Of a stretch of 26,900 nt of DNA, positions 15,762 to 23,539 are shown piece by piece. The DNA is from CAYYYP01 sp964475985 (GTDB taxonomy: Bacteria; Bdellovibrionota; UBA1018; CAYHWW01): assembly GCA_964475985.1 (NCBI GenBank), contig CAYYYP010000049.1, forward strand, positions 1 through 26,900. The letters run 5' to 3'. The translations under genes were made by a program, and so were the position numbers. The notes under the pieces were generated by a model. It was not told the origin of the DNA. It saw only the letters and a list, made by a program, of their open reading frames with translations, and ran no database searches. Within the stretch, counting starts at the first letter, position 1; each line of letters begins with the position of its first letter.

Positions 15762-17390
15762 CTACAAAATCGTTTCAACATCGGCCCGAAGAATTTTGGC
15801 GAGTTTAAGATAGGAAAGAAAGTTTTCCTCAGAATTTTCTCCACCGTGCAGATTCCAAAGTAGTGCCGATAGGTCCAGAAGCTTACCTTGGCCGCGTTTG
15901 CTAAGCTCCGGCAAATCAGAAAAAAATCGCTCGCCAGATTTGAAATGTGTTTTGTGAAATTGGACTTTTTCGATGTCGGAAAGGCGATTTTCCGAAAATA
16001 AAATTTTCTCTTTTTGAAGAAGTGTTTCTTCTATAATGCCGTTCAAAGCATCGGCTTCGGCCGGGGAAAGCCCTTGGCTTTTCAAATACGCCATTAAATC
16101 TTGCCCAGATCCCATGAGCACCGCCATGTCGAATCGATCTAAAACTGGACCCGAAAGTTTACGATGGTATTGTTGAAGCGACTGTCTAGTGCAGCGACAA
16201 GCGCCTCGCTGAGATCCCAAGTGGCCACAAGGACATAAATTTGTCGTTGCGATCAGCTGAAACCTAGCGGGGATTTCGGTTCGGAACCGAGCGCGCTGGA
16301 GGCGAACCTTTCCTTGTTCTAGAGGAAGTCTTAAGGTTTCCAAAACATCTCGACGGAATTCTAAAAACTCGTCCATGATGGCGTAACCACCATGGGCACG
16401 GCAAAGCTCACCCGGTATAGCTGACCCATCACGGGAGAGTGCGCCTTCTAAAGCTTCGCGCGTCATGCTGGACTGCAGTCTTATGCAAGGTTTCTTCAAG
16501 GCCGTACCTGCCGGCGCTTCAGCTTCACCAAACGCTTGCTCAATCATGCTTCGTTCTTGCACTTCGATTTCACTTAAATAACCACGCGCTTCTTCAATGC
16601 CTATTGCCACCATGGATTTTCCTGAACCATGGGGTCCCAACAAAAGGAGATGATACTTACCTTTAAGGGCCACTAACGCGGATAATACTGCGAGTGGCTC
16701 GCCACTTACTTTGTTTAGCGTTTCAAGTTTCCGATCTTCCTGAACCTTGCCATAATGCCGCTGCTGTACCGAAATTCGAGTATTTTGATCTCGGTTCTCA
16801 ACGGACTTTATAGTTTGGCCAATTTCGATAATTTTAGCGACGGCCTCCGGAAGGGTTTGTGCCGCTAGGAAATGCGGCTGCGCACAGGACCCATTTCCAT
16901 TAACCTGTGAATCATAGAGGTTCTTTAGGATACGGATATCCTCAATGGGGCCTACGATGATCTCCACTTCGTTAAAAACTTGATTAAATGTATGGGAGGA
17001 ATCGGAACGTAAGAATGAGCCCATTCCAGCGCCCCTTAAAAATCCACCAAGCGAGAGTTCGCCTAAGGCAAAGATTCTGCCGCTTAAATTTTTCGTAACC
17101 TCTTCGCAGGTTGGCCCACCAAGAATAATGCCCAAAGCCATTGCCAGTTCCAATTGGCTGCCCCATTTAGGCAAATGAGAGGGAACTAGATTCACCGTAA
17201 TCCTGCGCTGAGGCCAAGGAAGGTCTGAATTTTGAATCGCGGCCCGGACGCGCTCCCGACTTTCTTGGGTTAACGGGCTCGCCAACCCCACCAAAGTAAA
17301 CTGGGGTAATTGTAGCGATAAGGCGACTTCAACTAAAATGTGCTGCACTTGGAGCGCGAGTACCGTCGCTGAGTAAATTTGAAATACCAT
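15762..17390 (-). CDS. comM: ComM/YifB-type magnesium-chelatase-like ATPase
   Basis: 542 residues from ATG 17390. The N-terminal ~190 residues are the Lon-protease-like domain of the family (PQFTLVGLASPLTQESRERVRAA, then RITVNLVPSHLPK). The AAA+ core has Walker A GPHGSGKS (252-259) and a Walker B-like YAIMDEFLEF (~336-345), and the insert LCPCGHLGSQRGACRC gives four zinc-type cysteines (366, 368, 378, 380). LSGPVLDRFDM is the usual ending signature of the core. Known members are hexameric helicases that promote branch migration of transforming DNA in natural competence. It is about 35 residues longer than E. coli YifB. Adjacent comEC supports the competence reading. Confidence 0.92.
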   Translation of the reverse strand: MVFQIYSATVLALQVQHILVEVALSLQLPQFTLVGLASPLTQESRERVRAAIQNSDLPWPQRRITVNLVPSHLPKWGSQLELAMALGIILGGPTCEEVTKNLSGRIFALGELSLGGFLRGAGMGSFLRSDSSHTFNQVFNEVEIIVGPIEDIRILKNLYDSQVNGNGSCAQPHFLAAQTLPEAVAKIIEIGQTIKSVENRDQNTRISVQQRHYGKVQEDRKLETLNKVSGEPLAVLSALVALKGKYHLLLLGPHGSGKSMVAIGIEEARGYLSEIEVQERSMIEQAFGEAEAPAGTALKKPCIRLQSSMTREALEGALSRDGSAIPGELCRAHGGYAIMDEFLEFRRDVLETLRLPLEQGKVRLQRARFRTEIPARFQLIATTNLCPCGHLGSQRGACRCTRQSLQQYHRKLSGPVLDRFDMAVLMGSGQDLMAYLKSQGLSPAEADALNGIIEETLLQKEKILFSENRLSDIEKVQFHKTHFKSGERFFSDLPELSKRGQGKLLDLSALLWNLHGGENSEENFLSYLKLAKILRADVETIL

Positions 17391-17434
17391 GCCCAAAGTG
17401 AATTGCTTAGGCCATGCCAGGAAATCATTTCAAA

Positions 17435-17899
17435 CTACTTTTTGGATTTTGTCGCCAGTAGGTTTTCCCGGGCGTGCTGCAAAAAAATCAAAATTTCGTG
17501 GGCACGTGATTCATAATCTTTGCCCCAAGATTGAAACCGGTCCGGATGATAGAGTTTTACTTTTCTTCGGTATGCATTTTCAATCACGTCTTCCGCAGAT
17601 CCCGCAGGAACCCCGAGAACTTCCGAAGCAGGCGTCCGGGCATCCCAATTGGGCAATGCTGAGGAAAGTGAAAGCTTAGAACTTTTTGTAGAGGGCCGTG
17701 TCCCCCGCGATACTTCGTTTTTATTTTTTGCATTCATCATGGCCTTAAATAATTCCTGCTTTAATTTGCTTCGCTCGCGCTCAAAAGGATCGCCGCCAAC
17801 TCCTTCGGAACGGTTACGAAACCAAAACTGGAAAACGCTTGCTCCAATGAAAGCTAAAAAAAGCAATTGTATGAAATGAAAAAAATCTTTTGATTTCAT
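17435..17899 (-). CDS. Membrane-anchored J-domain protein
   Basis: 154 residues from ATG 17899, which follows a GGGGG run 6 bases away; the frame extends to 17935. A single N-terminal membrane segment (FFHFIQLLFLAFIGASVFQFWF) leads to a linker rich in Ser and Lys. Residues ~90-150 are a J domain: VLGVPAGSAEDVIENAYRRKVKLYHPDRF, with the HPD triad intact, and a final helix ending LLATKSKK. A J domain recruits DnaK to a place, here the inner-face or envelope side of a membrane protein. It is not a full DnaJ, because the Gly/Phe and zinc regions are absent. It lies 44 bases before comM and may share its transcript. Confidence 0.8.
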   Translation of the reverse strand: MKSKDFFHFIQLLFLAFIGASVFQFWFRNRSEGVGGDPFERERSKLKQELFKAMMNAKNKNEVSRGTRPSTKSSKLSLSSALPNWDARTPASEVLGVPAGSAEDVIENAYRRKVKLYHPDRFQSWGKDYESRAHEILIFLQHARENLLATKSKK

Positions 17900-17947
17900 T
17901 GATAGCCCCCAACCTGTCTGGCTTAATTTTAGCAAGCTCCATGAAAG

Positions 17948-18999
17948 ATGGGGAAACTTTTTAACACGCTTAAATTACAGCTCAATTATTCGCTTCTATT
18001 TATTATTTTCATCACATTCCTACGCGTGGGAAGTTGGTCCCCGACCCTCAGCGAAAACCGTAAATTTCAAGGTTCCCACCGCCCGACCGTAGGCAATGAC
18101 TCTTATTTCCAGATTTGGCGTAACGATTTCTTAAGCGCCGCTGCACCCAGGGATGAAACCGGACTGATTCGAGGGATCTTTTTAGGTGAGGCCAACTTCA
18201 TACCTCAATCGATCATCTCAAAATTTCGAACTGCTGGCCTCACTCACGTCATTGCGGCTAGCGGCTTTAATTGTTGGATTNNNNNNNNNNCCTATTTCTA
18301 CTTATGACCAAGGTCATTCTGCTTCCATGCAAAAATTTCTTGCATCCTTCGCAGCGAGTTCTTCAAACATTCCAAAATTTGGAACTTCTCGTCATGGCAG
18401 TTGGGGCTTGGCTCTTTTTTTTCTGGACCAACCGCTCGCCTCCGGTGACCAGGGCCGTAGTGATGATATCCGCAAGAAATACCTTCCGATATCTGCAGTG
18501 GCCGGTACGGTTCACTCGTTTACTTATAGTGCAGTATTTTCTTTCTTTGTGTATTGAACCAAAACTTTTTAGCAGCGCTAGTTTTCAACTTACTTTTGCA
18601 TGCCTGACCGGCATCGTAGCAAGTGAAGTCATCAAGAAAAATCTGATTCAGTATCTTAAATCAATCAACCCACGCCGGACATCCCGAGCAAAGGAGGCTT
18701 GCATCAGTTATTTGCTTACAAACTTTGGAATCTGTCTGTGCGTGGCACCCATAACCTGGATATTTTTTGCTGAGATAAATTTTACTAGCCTGTTAACCAA
18801 TTGGTTTGTCGGCCCGCCCGTCGCAATGATCATTATGCCCCTCGGCCTCACTACCATGCTAAGTCTTAAGATATTTCCGGCAGCGGCAGGCTACCTATGC
18901 TCCATTAATAATTTCTTCTGTAAGTTTTTAAGTCTTATGATTTCTGAGTATTTAAAAATTGTTCCGCACTTAATTTATGCACCGTACCGGGATTTTTAA
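17948..18999 (+). CDS. comEC: ComEC-type DNA uptake channel, broken by an assembly gap
   Basis: The gene starts at ATG 17948 and ends at TAA 18999; it is interrupted by 10 Ns at 18291-18300. The left part has GLIRGIFLGEANFIPQS and GLTHVIAASGFN, the start of the ComEC competence domain. The right part, in another frame, has TRAVVMISAR, SSASFQLTFACLTGI, and SLLTNWFVGPPVAMIIMPLG, all of which match later motifs of that domain. The frames join if the true gap is congruent to 2 modulo 3, so the frame break is an assembly effect. The protein is about 350 residues, with the membrane core only: no N-terminal OB-type domain or C-terminal metallo-beta-lactamase domain is visible. It transports single-stranded DNA across the inner membrane. 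Confidence 0.8.
18291..18300. other. Assembly gap (10 Ns)
   Basis: Ten Ns replace real bases inside comEC. The round length and the change of reading frame across it suggest an estimated gap rather than a counted one. Confidence 0.97.
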
Positions 19000-19003
19000 A
19001 TTA

Positions 19004-19037
19004 AAGGCCAGAACGTGATTCCTCACCTCCTGGCCTT
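19004..19037. terminator. Bidirectional stem between convergent comEC and the MACPF gene
   Basis: AAGGCCAG (19004-19011) and CTGGCCTT (19030-19037) form an 8-bp stem with an 18-base loop in the 67-bp interval 19000-19066. It has no T run, so it is only a possible terminator, but the location between two converging genes fits. Confidence 0.45.
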
Positions 19038-19066
19038 CATACGAGAAATTATATGTGAGAGCGCAG

Positions 19067-20344
19067 TTACCTAGGCGCCGCTAACGCCGCGCTCACTGAC
19101 CTAAATGCTCTAAATGCCTCAAAGTTTGGCGCCGAGGGAGGGGCTGGGACAACACATTGCGCTTCTAGTTGTTCGATCGTGGCCGCTGCACAACGATGAT
19201 ATGCTGCCGTAAGGGTACTAAGATAACGGCGAATTGTGGGAAGCTCAGCCCGGGCGCCATTTCGCATATTTTCTGGAAAATGTTGCAAAAATCGATCGTT
19301 TTCCTCAGTCCAAATCCTGCCATACAGAGATCGCACAAAATAGTAATTGGTGCGGTAAGTTCGAAACAAGTCAGCAAGGTCCTGTACCGCTTCCTCCCGA
19401 CCGATGTCCTCAATATTATTAGTTCGTACGCCCAGAGCCACAAACGGCGAAGAAATCATTCTAAGCGGCACGGCTGAATCAAAAGAGAATCCTGCCATGA
19501 ACTGCCTTAGGCCGTCGCGAATGCCAACCAGTCCGGTTCCGGACTCAAACGCGCTGCCAACCAGACCGGCAAGGGCTGAGGTTCCGGCTCCTCCTCTCGC
19601 AAACACTTGCGAAGTATAACGGCGGCTCTGAATATGTGACTGTACAATACTTTCTAAACTACCTGAGACGCTACCGCTGGCGATGCCGACGTTTACGCCA
19701 CCCCGGATACTACCGCGTATTTGGGTGCGTTCATCCTCGGAAACGTCATTTAGTGTAATGAACACCGCTGCGACATCTCCCTTATATTCCGTAGTGACAT
19801 AGTGAGTTCCGCAGGTCCTACGAAAATTCTCCGTGCCTCCGGGCGCGCGTAACATCTCCACTATCTCTGGGTTCAACGTGAAATTCTGAACCATGGTCCG
19901 GCCATATTCCGTCCGGGCAGAAAGTACGAAGGTGATGGCATTTTCTCGGATATCATTGGCGCTATTATAGGACGCACTGTCTTCGGTGGATGCAAAGAGG
20001 ACTCGTGCCTCAATCCGCAAATCAATGCCTAAACTCCGTTTGAGATCCCGGGAATTGCTCACAAAAAATGAACTCATCTGCGTGGATAAAGCCCCACGGT
20101 TCTCCGGGTAGTGGATTTGAAAATTACCGCAAATCTGACGTTCTTCAGCCGGGTTTTGGATATCAAAACCCTTACCCAAGGTCATGGGGCTTTCCGGAGT
20201 GAACAGGAATGAGGGATGATCATTTTGCCCCTCCATACCACCGACTATCTGAGCAATACCTTGATTTAAACCACATATGCTTGCCCCTAAACTTAAGAGC
20301 GCGACCCTTCGAAATAGGGATCTATAAACTTCTTTCATTTTCAT
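19067..20344 (-). CDS. Secreted MACPF/perforin-like protein
   Basis: 425 residues from ATG 20344 (a second ATG at 20338 is equally plausible). GAAAGGAAGA precedes it. Residues 1-~32 are a signal peptide ending near NQGIAQ. LGKGFDIQNPAEE (56-68) resembles the start of MACPF domains (GxGYD). CGTHYVTTEYKGD (178-190) matches the MACPF signature G-T-H-[YF]-x6-G-G except that the last Gly is Asp. The following Gly- and Ser-rich segments (residues ~210-235 and 251-275) could be the membrane-inserting region. Cys71/178 and the C-terminal Cys pair may form disulfides. Pore formation in a target membrane is the family role. The gene overlaps its upstream neighbour by 23 bases and closes a four-gene operon. 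Confidence 0.72.
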   Translation of the reverse strand: MKMKEVYRSLFRRVALLSLGASICGLNQGIAQIVGGMEGQNDHPSFLFTPESPMTLGKGFDIQNPAEERQICGNFQIHYPENRGALSTQMSSFFVSNSRDLKRSLGIDLRIEARVLFASTEDSASYNSANDIRENAITFVLSARTEYGRTMVQNFTLNPEIVEMLRAPGGTENFRRTCGTHYVTTEYKGDVAAVFITLNDVSEDERTQIRGSIRGGVNVGIASGSVSGSLESIVQSHIQSRRYTSQVFARGGAGTSALAGLVGSAFESGTGLVGIRDGLRQFMAGFSFDSAVPLRMISSPFVALGVRTNNIEDIGREEAVQDLADLFRTYRTNYYFVRSLYGRIWTEENDRFLQHFPENMRNGARAELPTIRRYLSTLTAAYHRCAAATIEQLEAQCVVPAPPSAPNFEAFRAFRSVSAALAAPR

Positions 20345-20999
20345 TCTTCCTTTCGTTCATACTGACACTGAAACCGTAAAGACGCCGTTGCAGCCTAGAT
20401 AGATTGCTGCTTCGGAATGCTTGTGCTCGTTCTGGAAAATGTTGATTCAGCGCGTGAAAAAGCTCGAGCTGATCTCCCAATATAATTCGTTTAGCTTCAG
20501 GAGAGATCTGTTTTTGAAACCAATTTACGCTAAGCACATTTTTTGCGTTCTCCGCCGCAGCTTCCCTAACCTTCGGCTCAGGACTCCCCATGGCAAAGGT
20601 GAGAAGATCGACCGCCGCCATTCTAGTTTTTGCTCTTTCGTTGGATGTTTCGGCATCCTCCGCGCTCTGCAGGTAGACGGCCGTATGGGCCAAGTTCTGG
20701 GGATTGGTTATAAGGTCGTGAAGTCTGGACTGTTCTTCGCTGGACAGTAAAGCTTTGCCGAAGAGATTCTGGAACTGCAAAATGTCAGTCCTAACTCGTC
20801 CGACGGAATAGGGAAGCTGTCCTTTGAGGTACGGAATTGTTTTTGACAATTTACCGTTGCTTTCCGGTACCGGGGCCTTTGTTATGAATGCCGAATTTTT
20901 AACTTTCACTTTTTCTAGGATGGAAGGTTGACTTGGTCTCAGAAAGTACGTCAGTCCGGCAAGCACACCAAAGCCAAGAATAAAATATTTTATTTTCAT
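20322..20999 (-). CDS. Membrane-anchored helical protein of unknown function
   Basis: 225 residues from ATG 20999, chosen because AGGAG lies 5 bases upstream; the frame opens at 21026. An N-terminal anchor (YFILGFGVLAGLTYFL) leads to a hydrophilic, mostly helical region. SPEPKVREAAAENAKNVL resembles a single HEAT-like repeat; this is a weak match. No enzyme motif is seen. It starts 10 bases after the subtilase stop, and its 3' end overlaps the MACPF start by 23 bases, so it is tightly coupled to the pore-forming gene. It might be a chaperone, immunity or adaptor protein for that gene product; this is an inference from position only. Confidence 0.68.
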   Translation of the reverse strand: MKIKYFILGFGVLAGLTYFLRPSQPSILEKVKVKNSAFITKAPVPESNGKLSKTIPYLKGQLPYSVGRVRTDILQFQNLFGKALLSSEEQSRLHDLITNPQNLAHTAVYLQSAEDAETSNERAKTRMAAVDLLTFAMGSPEPKVREAAAENAKNVLSVNWFQKQISPEAKRIILGDQLELFHALNQHFPERAQAFRSSNLSRLQRRLYGFSVSMNERKNENERSL

Positions 21000-21009
21000 A
21001 TGATCTCCT

Positions 21010-23508
21010 CTAATTCTCCAACACATGATTTCGTTTCAATAGTTGGATCCGTTGGTTTGCTAAGACGCAGGTCGTACCGTTCGTGCGCCGAACAGCCCCT
21101 GGACATTCATGCCTTCGGATAAACTGTATGAGCTCGGCAGTTGAGAAAGGCATCATTTCAGCACTGCGGGACGCCGGTGTGGAGCGACGATGCTCGTCCA
21201 TAAGCGCGGCGATTTGTTTTGCATTGACGCCATTTAGAAATCCTCCGCTTCGCACCGCCAGAGGACGTGAAAAATCATCCACCTGGGCACTAAGGAGCAG
21301 GGCGTACCTGACGTCGGCCACACTGAGTCGCGGATACCGTGCAAAGATCTCGGCGGCCGCTTTAGTCACCACGGGGCTGGCAAACGAAGTGCCGCTAACC
21401 CGAAATTGGTCTGGAACTGCAGCGGCAATGTCGGCGCTTAAGGCACCGTAGTTCGAATATGAAGCTAGACGGTGCGTAGTTCCGCCTTCGAGGGCTGCCA
21501 CGACAATTCCATTTTTGCGATTACTCAAAATGTTTTGCGGGCAAAGCAATCGATTTCCAAGCCAACCTTCATTCCCTGCCGCCGCTACAAAAAGGAGGGG
21601 CTCCTGGGAGTCTTCAAAAATTCTCGAATATTCCTCACGACAAAGGTCCGTGCTTTTAAACGTTGAGAAAGAAAGGTTCATCACCCGAACCCCCGCATCT
21701 AAAAGTTCCTGCCTCCAGGTATCGTAGCGATCGGGGGATAAACAGGTGTTTTTTGCACCCACGGCCGCTATTGCACCGTGATTGCCATCAGGATTTTCGC
21801 CCGCCGAAAAATATAAATTACTTACATTTACTGGGTGTGGATCAACCACGTCAGAGAGGTGGGGCCAATCAGAAGGCATAAGGCTATCGCCGAAAAAATC
21901 TTCAAAGGAAATTGAGCGCCCGCCCCAACCCAAACGTGCCCCCACGGCTTGCCGGAACTGATATTCATTGGATTCGGAAAGTTGCGGATTGAAATTAGGA
22001 CCTAAAATTAAGGGACCGCGTAGTCCGCCCATGGTCCGGGGCCAAACCTCGCACACGGCAGCCCGGGGCGTACTTTGTTCGGCGTTTGGTTGAAGCCTTT
22101 GCGCCTGCAGGTTAAGTAGCGTTGAGTTTAGATCCAACTCAAGGTTTTGCAAAAATCCATCAATGTACTGCCAGTGTCGATCGTACACTTTAAGTTGTGT
22201 GAAAAACGCTGACCCGTTCGTCCCATTTTCCCTCGGTAAAGGGGCTTGGGCCGTAGGCATAATATGAAGGATGGCAGACACGCCGTCCCCTGGGTTTAGT
22301 AAAACGGCCGATTTGATTGTTTTGGTTTGGGCATCACGCAAAACAATTTTGGAACTCACTTTGCTACCTAAAAAGAAAGTTCGCTCAAGCGACACGTGCA
22401 ACCGAGGAAATAGACCGAAACTTAAATCTTGTTTTAAAATGCAGAACTCTGCACATCCGGCCAAAGTCTTTATGGTCGCGGCATCGGCTTGAAATCTTGT
22501 CCGAATTTGCTCCCACCGTCCTAGGATCAGGGGCAAAGCCTGAATTTCTTCATAACGTGCAAGCTCGCTTGGAAACTCAGCACCAATACTAAAAAAGTCC
22601 CGCTTTTGGTTGGCATTGAGATGATCAGTTGCGTTTTTGGATCCCAAAGCTGCGCCTAAAAGTTCGGGATTGGGTTCATAATATGAGAAGTCTGAGCCTC
22701 CACCCGTCAGGCTGAATCCTGAAGAAATATCAAAGTCAGCCTTCAAGGCTCCATAGGTTTGCTCAGCAATGATCCGGCGTTCTTGATTGGTATTTGGTAA
22801 AGCTCCAACAGTAAAATTGACATGACTTAAAAAGTGGGTCGGGAACTCGGGTGGACTGGACATAAGCCGAGACAATATTTCTTGGGCACTTAAACTGTGC
22901 GGACGACCTTGCGTCCTCAATATGACGTTTGTCAGACGAAATGGAGAAAGATTAAGGTGGGCGGTTGTGCTGCCGTTCTGGGGAACTGCGTTGCTGAACG
23001 CTAACCTTGCCGTACCTAAATTTTGGTCTGAACTCACATTCCCCACCCATCGATTAGGAAGGCAAAAACCCCGTCGGTTTTCCGAACGAAAGGTAAAACC
23101 AGGGCCACAGGCACAAACGTTCTCGTCGGGATCAAAGTGTGCTCCACTTGTCTCCTGACAAATCTTTCTAAGACAGTATATCGCACGTTCTACGGGAGCT
23201 AATGATTGAATGACATCTTTCGCATCACATTCTTGATGCCGAAAGCCGTCGTACTGATAGGAACTAGAATATTGATCTGGAGTGAAGCCCTCGGTTTGGT
23301 CCCGAAGGTGATCGTACTCCGCTAAAAAAATTGGCGTGGGCACTGGTCGGTTCGGGTGACTTACATTCCTCGATGAATTCGTAGCCCCCTGCCTCGTCAC
23401 CGCATTTGCATCGTTTTGGTCGCAGCCAGCCTGCAATAAGCCGAAGGCAAGGAGTAGGAGAAAGAAACTTCGTATGAACTGATTTTTATTTAAATGTAGG
23501 GTTTTCAT
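21010..23508 (-). CDS. Subtilisin-family (S8) serine protease lipoprotein with long N-terminal region
   Basis: 832 residues. MKTLHLNKNQFIRSFFLLLL to LLQAGC is a lipoprotein signal with Cys29. The protease domain occupies the last ~300 residues. GTSFASP (706-712) has the catalytic Ser708. VAAAGNEG (641-648) gives the oxyanion Asn646. PDGNHGAIAAVGA (573-585) gives His577. The Asp is less clear: DSLMPSDWPHL (541-551) resembles the DTGVD..HPDL block with Asp541. Residues 30-530 have no recognised domain; a Cys-rich EGF-like stretch lies at ~94-149 (CACGPGFTF). The family cleaves peptide bonds outside the cytoplasm. It follows the Hint gene by 31 bases and precedes the helical protein by 10, so it may process the operon's other products. 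Which protein it cuts is not known. Confidence 0.85.
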   Translation of the reverse strand: MKTLHLNKNQFIRSFFLLLLAFGLLQAGCDQNDANAVTRQGATNSSRNVSHPNRPVPTPIFLAEYDHLRDQTEGFTPDQYSSSYQYDGFRHQECDAKDVIQSLAPVERAIYCLRKICQETSGAHFDPDENVCACGPGFTFRSENRRGFCLPNRWVGNVSSDQNLGTARLAFSNAVPQNGSTTAHLNLSPFRLTNVILRTQGRPHSLSAQEILSRLMSSPPEFPTHFLSHVNFTVGALPNTNQERRIIAEQTYGALKADFDISSGFSLTGGGSDFSYYEPNPELLGAALGSKNATDHLNANQKRDFFSIGAEFPSELARYEEIQALPLILGRWEQIRTRFQADAATIKTLAGCAEFCILKQDLSFGLFPRLHVSLERTFFLGSKVSSKIVLRDAQTKTIKSAVLLNPGDGVSAILHIMPTAQAPLPRENGTNGSAFFTQLKVYDRHWQYIDGFLQNLELDLNSTLLNLQAQRLQPNAEQSTPRAAVCEVWPRTMGGLRGPLILGPNFNPQLSESNEYQFRQAVGARLGWGGRSISFEDFFGDSLMPSDWPHLSDVVDPHPVNVSNLYFSAGENPDGNHGAIAAVGAKNTCLSPDRYDTWRQELLDAGVRVMNLSFSTFKSTDLCREEYSRIFEDSQEPLLFVAAAGNEGWLGNRLLCPQNILSNRKNGIVVAALEGGTTHRLASYSNYGALSADIAAAVPDQFRVSGTSFASPVVTKAAAEIFARYPRLSVADVRYALLLSAQVDDFSRPLAVRSGGFLNGVNAKQIAALMDEHRRSTPASRSAEMMPFSTAELIQFIRRHECPGAVRRTNGTTCVLANQRIQLLKRNHVLEN

Positions 23509-23539
23509 CGTGATAGTTTCCTTCTCCTAAGCTTTCGGT

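Noticed and set aside
17435..17899. A classical DnaJ chaperone
   Set aside because: Only the J domain is present, behind a membrane anchor; the zinc-finger and C-terminal domains are missing.
18291..18300. A biological frameshift in comEC
   Set aside because: The frame change coincides with a run of Ns of estimated length, so an assembly cause is sufficient.
18186..18557. A separate 123-residue plus-strand reading frame across the N gap
   Set aside because: It has no ComEC motif and runs through Ns; the other frames carry the recognised ComEC residues.
19067..20344. Trypsin-like IVGG start after the signal peptide of the MACPF protein
   Set aside because: Only four residues match the mature trypsin N terminus; no His, Asp or GDSGG block follows.
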